Source of the DNA: Monoplex corrugatus
Lineage: Eukaryota > Mollusca > Gastropoda > Littorinimorpha > Ranellidae
Assembly (NCBI GenBank): GCA_030674185.1
Contig: CM060312.1
Coordinates: forward strand, 50,922,307-50,986,306
Reading direction: 5' to 3'
Length of the DNA: 64,000 nt
Of the stretch, positions 62,690-64,000 are shown piece after piece. The position numbers were made by a program, and so were the translations under genes. The first letter of the stretch is position 1; each line of letters opens with the position of its first letter. The notes under the pieces are model-generated. The model was not told where the DNA came from, did not search any database, and saw only the letters and a list, made by a program, of their open reading frames with translations.

Positions 62690-63600
62690 TTTTTTAGATC
62701 TTTCTGCTGCCTTTGACCACATCATCATCCTCTCTCAACTGGAGCACACATTTGGAATTCAAGGTAGCGCTCTTTCTGTCTTTCTTTTTTTTCATACCTG
62801 TCCAACAATTTTCAGTCAGTCATGGTGAGTGAGTCTAAATCCAGACCAGTTAAACACACTCAGGGGGTCCCTCAAGGCTCTGTACTTGGGCCAGTCCTCT
62901 TCACACTCTACACCTCACTACTTGCCAGTATATCAATCAGCACAATTTTTATGCCAGCGACTCCCAGCTCTGCAACAGTACATCTCTTGAAGATCTTTCA
63001 ACTTTTCTTTCTGAAGCTTCTGGCTGTTATATTGAAGTCCAGAACTTGATGATATAGAATAAGCTATAGTTGAATGGAGATAAGACTGGATCAGTGCTCA
63101 CTGGCATTAAGCATAATCTTTTCAGTGTAAAAGCTCGTTCTATCCAACTAGAGGACTACACTGAGTACATTCTGATTCAGTCAGGTACTTGGCATTTTTC
63201 GTTATTGTCAAATGTCCATGCAGAAATTCATCATTCAAACCTGTCAGTCTTGTTACTGTCACCTGCGCCATTTCAGTTCTGTTCATTGTTATCTTTCAAC
63301 TTCAGCAGCATCTAAACTCTGGACTTATCTTATCTCATTATCACTTATTGTAATTTTTTGGTCTCTGGCTTGCTTGCTTCTTCTTTCGCTTCCCTCCAGC
63401 ATAATCAATTCTGCAGCTTCTGATACCATTTGTTTATAAATTCATGGATACAGATGTTTCATAGTCAGTCACCATTCTTTTTTGTTTGTTTTTTTGTCCC
63501 TGGTTTATACAACTAGGATGAGCTTTCCCTGTCTATTCAACACTCCTTAGTAAAAGGCATAGAAGGTGGATTGGATCAGAAAAGGCACAATTGCACAGCA
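62690..63600 (+). mobile_element. Decayed CR1/L2-like LINE (right arm)
   Basis: Mirror of 43070-43990. DLSAAFDHIII near 62697, GVPQGSVLGPVLFTLY near 62863-62910 and later SSVHCYLSTSAA-like and WSLACLLLLSLPSSIINS frames. Stops and frameshifts throughout. Confidence 0.75.
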
Positions 63601-63609
63601 CTGTATTCT

Positions 63610-64000
63610 ATCAATGGTTATGAAGTCATTCCATTTGATGTCTTAATTTTTCGTTAGCATGTTGAGTTGAAATCATCCCATTTCTTTTTCTTGCTGGATT
63701 TTCAGCGCCAGGTTTCAAAGCCACAAAGCATGGAGGACAGGAAGTTGGAGTTGTTGATTCAAATCTTGGTTTTTAAAGAGATTCTTGTTTCTCAGATTAT
63801 TTCCAGCTACTTAAAGGGTACTGATGCTGTGGCTATCTGCTGTTGGTTTTCCATATGAATCTGGTTGTTGATTGAGCCATGTAGTTTGTTTTGCTTTGAC
63901 CTATAAAAACATCATTTGGCGGTTGCCAGTCAGCATGTTCTTTGTCTTTTTGCTGCTGATTGGTAAACTCAGTTCTCCAGGACAATCAATGGTGGTGTCT
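63610..64000 (-). mobile_element. RTE-like LINE fragment (right arm, cut by window end)
   Basis: Mirror of the inner part of 42500-43080. The window ends within it. Confidence 0.65.

Overview
This is animal nuclear DNA: a multi-exon gene with GT/AG introns, many dinucleotide microsatellites, and a dense mix of LINE, SINE, DIRS, mariner, pogo-like and piggyBac-like elements. The element mix and the style of the CR1/L2-like and DIRS proteins suggest a lophotrochozoan, most likely a marine gastropod mollusc. That assignment is inference; nothing here fixes the species.

Bases 959-30353 (+ strand) hold one complete host gene, a peroxisomal acyl-CoA oxidase (ACOX1/ACOX2 type). I could join 15 exons with GT/AG splice sites and consistent phases. 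They give a 683-residue protein ending in the peroxisomal targeting tripeptide SKL. The introns carry a young 5'-truncated CR1/L2-like LINE (intron 3), a 22-bp minisatellite that runs up to the exon 4 acceptor, a mariner element with TIRs and TA duplications (intron 5), a pogo-like MITE (intron 9), SINEs, nested piggyBac-like MITEs (intron 11), a LINE remnant (intron 12) and a decayed piggyBac element (intron 14).

Bases 30354-42500 are mostly gene-free: the ACOX 3'UTR, then fragments of LINEs and a second, heavily decayed mariner, with microsatellites.

Bases 42679-48612 and 58060-64000 are a large, nearly identical inverted duplication of about 5.9 kb per arm; the right arm runs off the window. 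Each arm carries a copy of a second ACOX first exon with its promoter and intron-1 start, plus shared LINE and SINE fragments. Exon 1 of the arms differs from the resident ACOX exon 1 mainly at silent sites, so it probably came from a functional paralogue. The right-arm copy may be the start of a gene continuing past base 64000. The left-arm copy is an orphan exon.

The 9.4-kb centre between the arms holds a 5'-truncated LINE with a restriction-like endonuclease domain (48683-49808), a tRNA-derived SINE, a full-length but mutated DIRS retrotransposon on the - strand (about 50469-56114, with inverted terminal repeats and an internal complementary region) and another SINE. A perfect 72-bp direct repeat (48611-48682 and 57345-57416) brackets the block and starts exactly where the LINE does, which suggests an unusually long target-site duplication. 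A second long (about 110 bp) direct repeat brackets another retro-insertion at 18812-19360.
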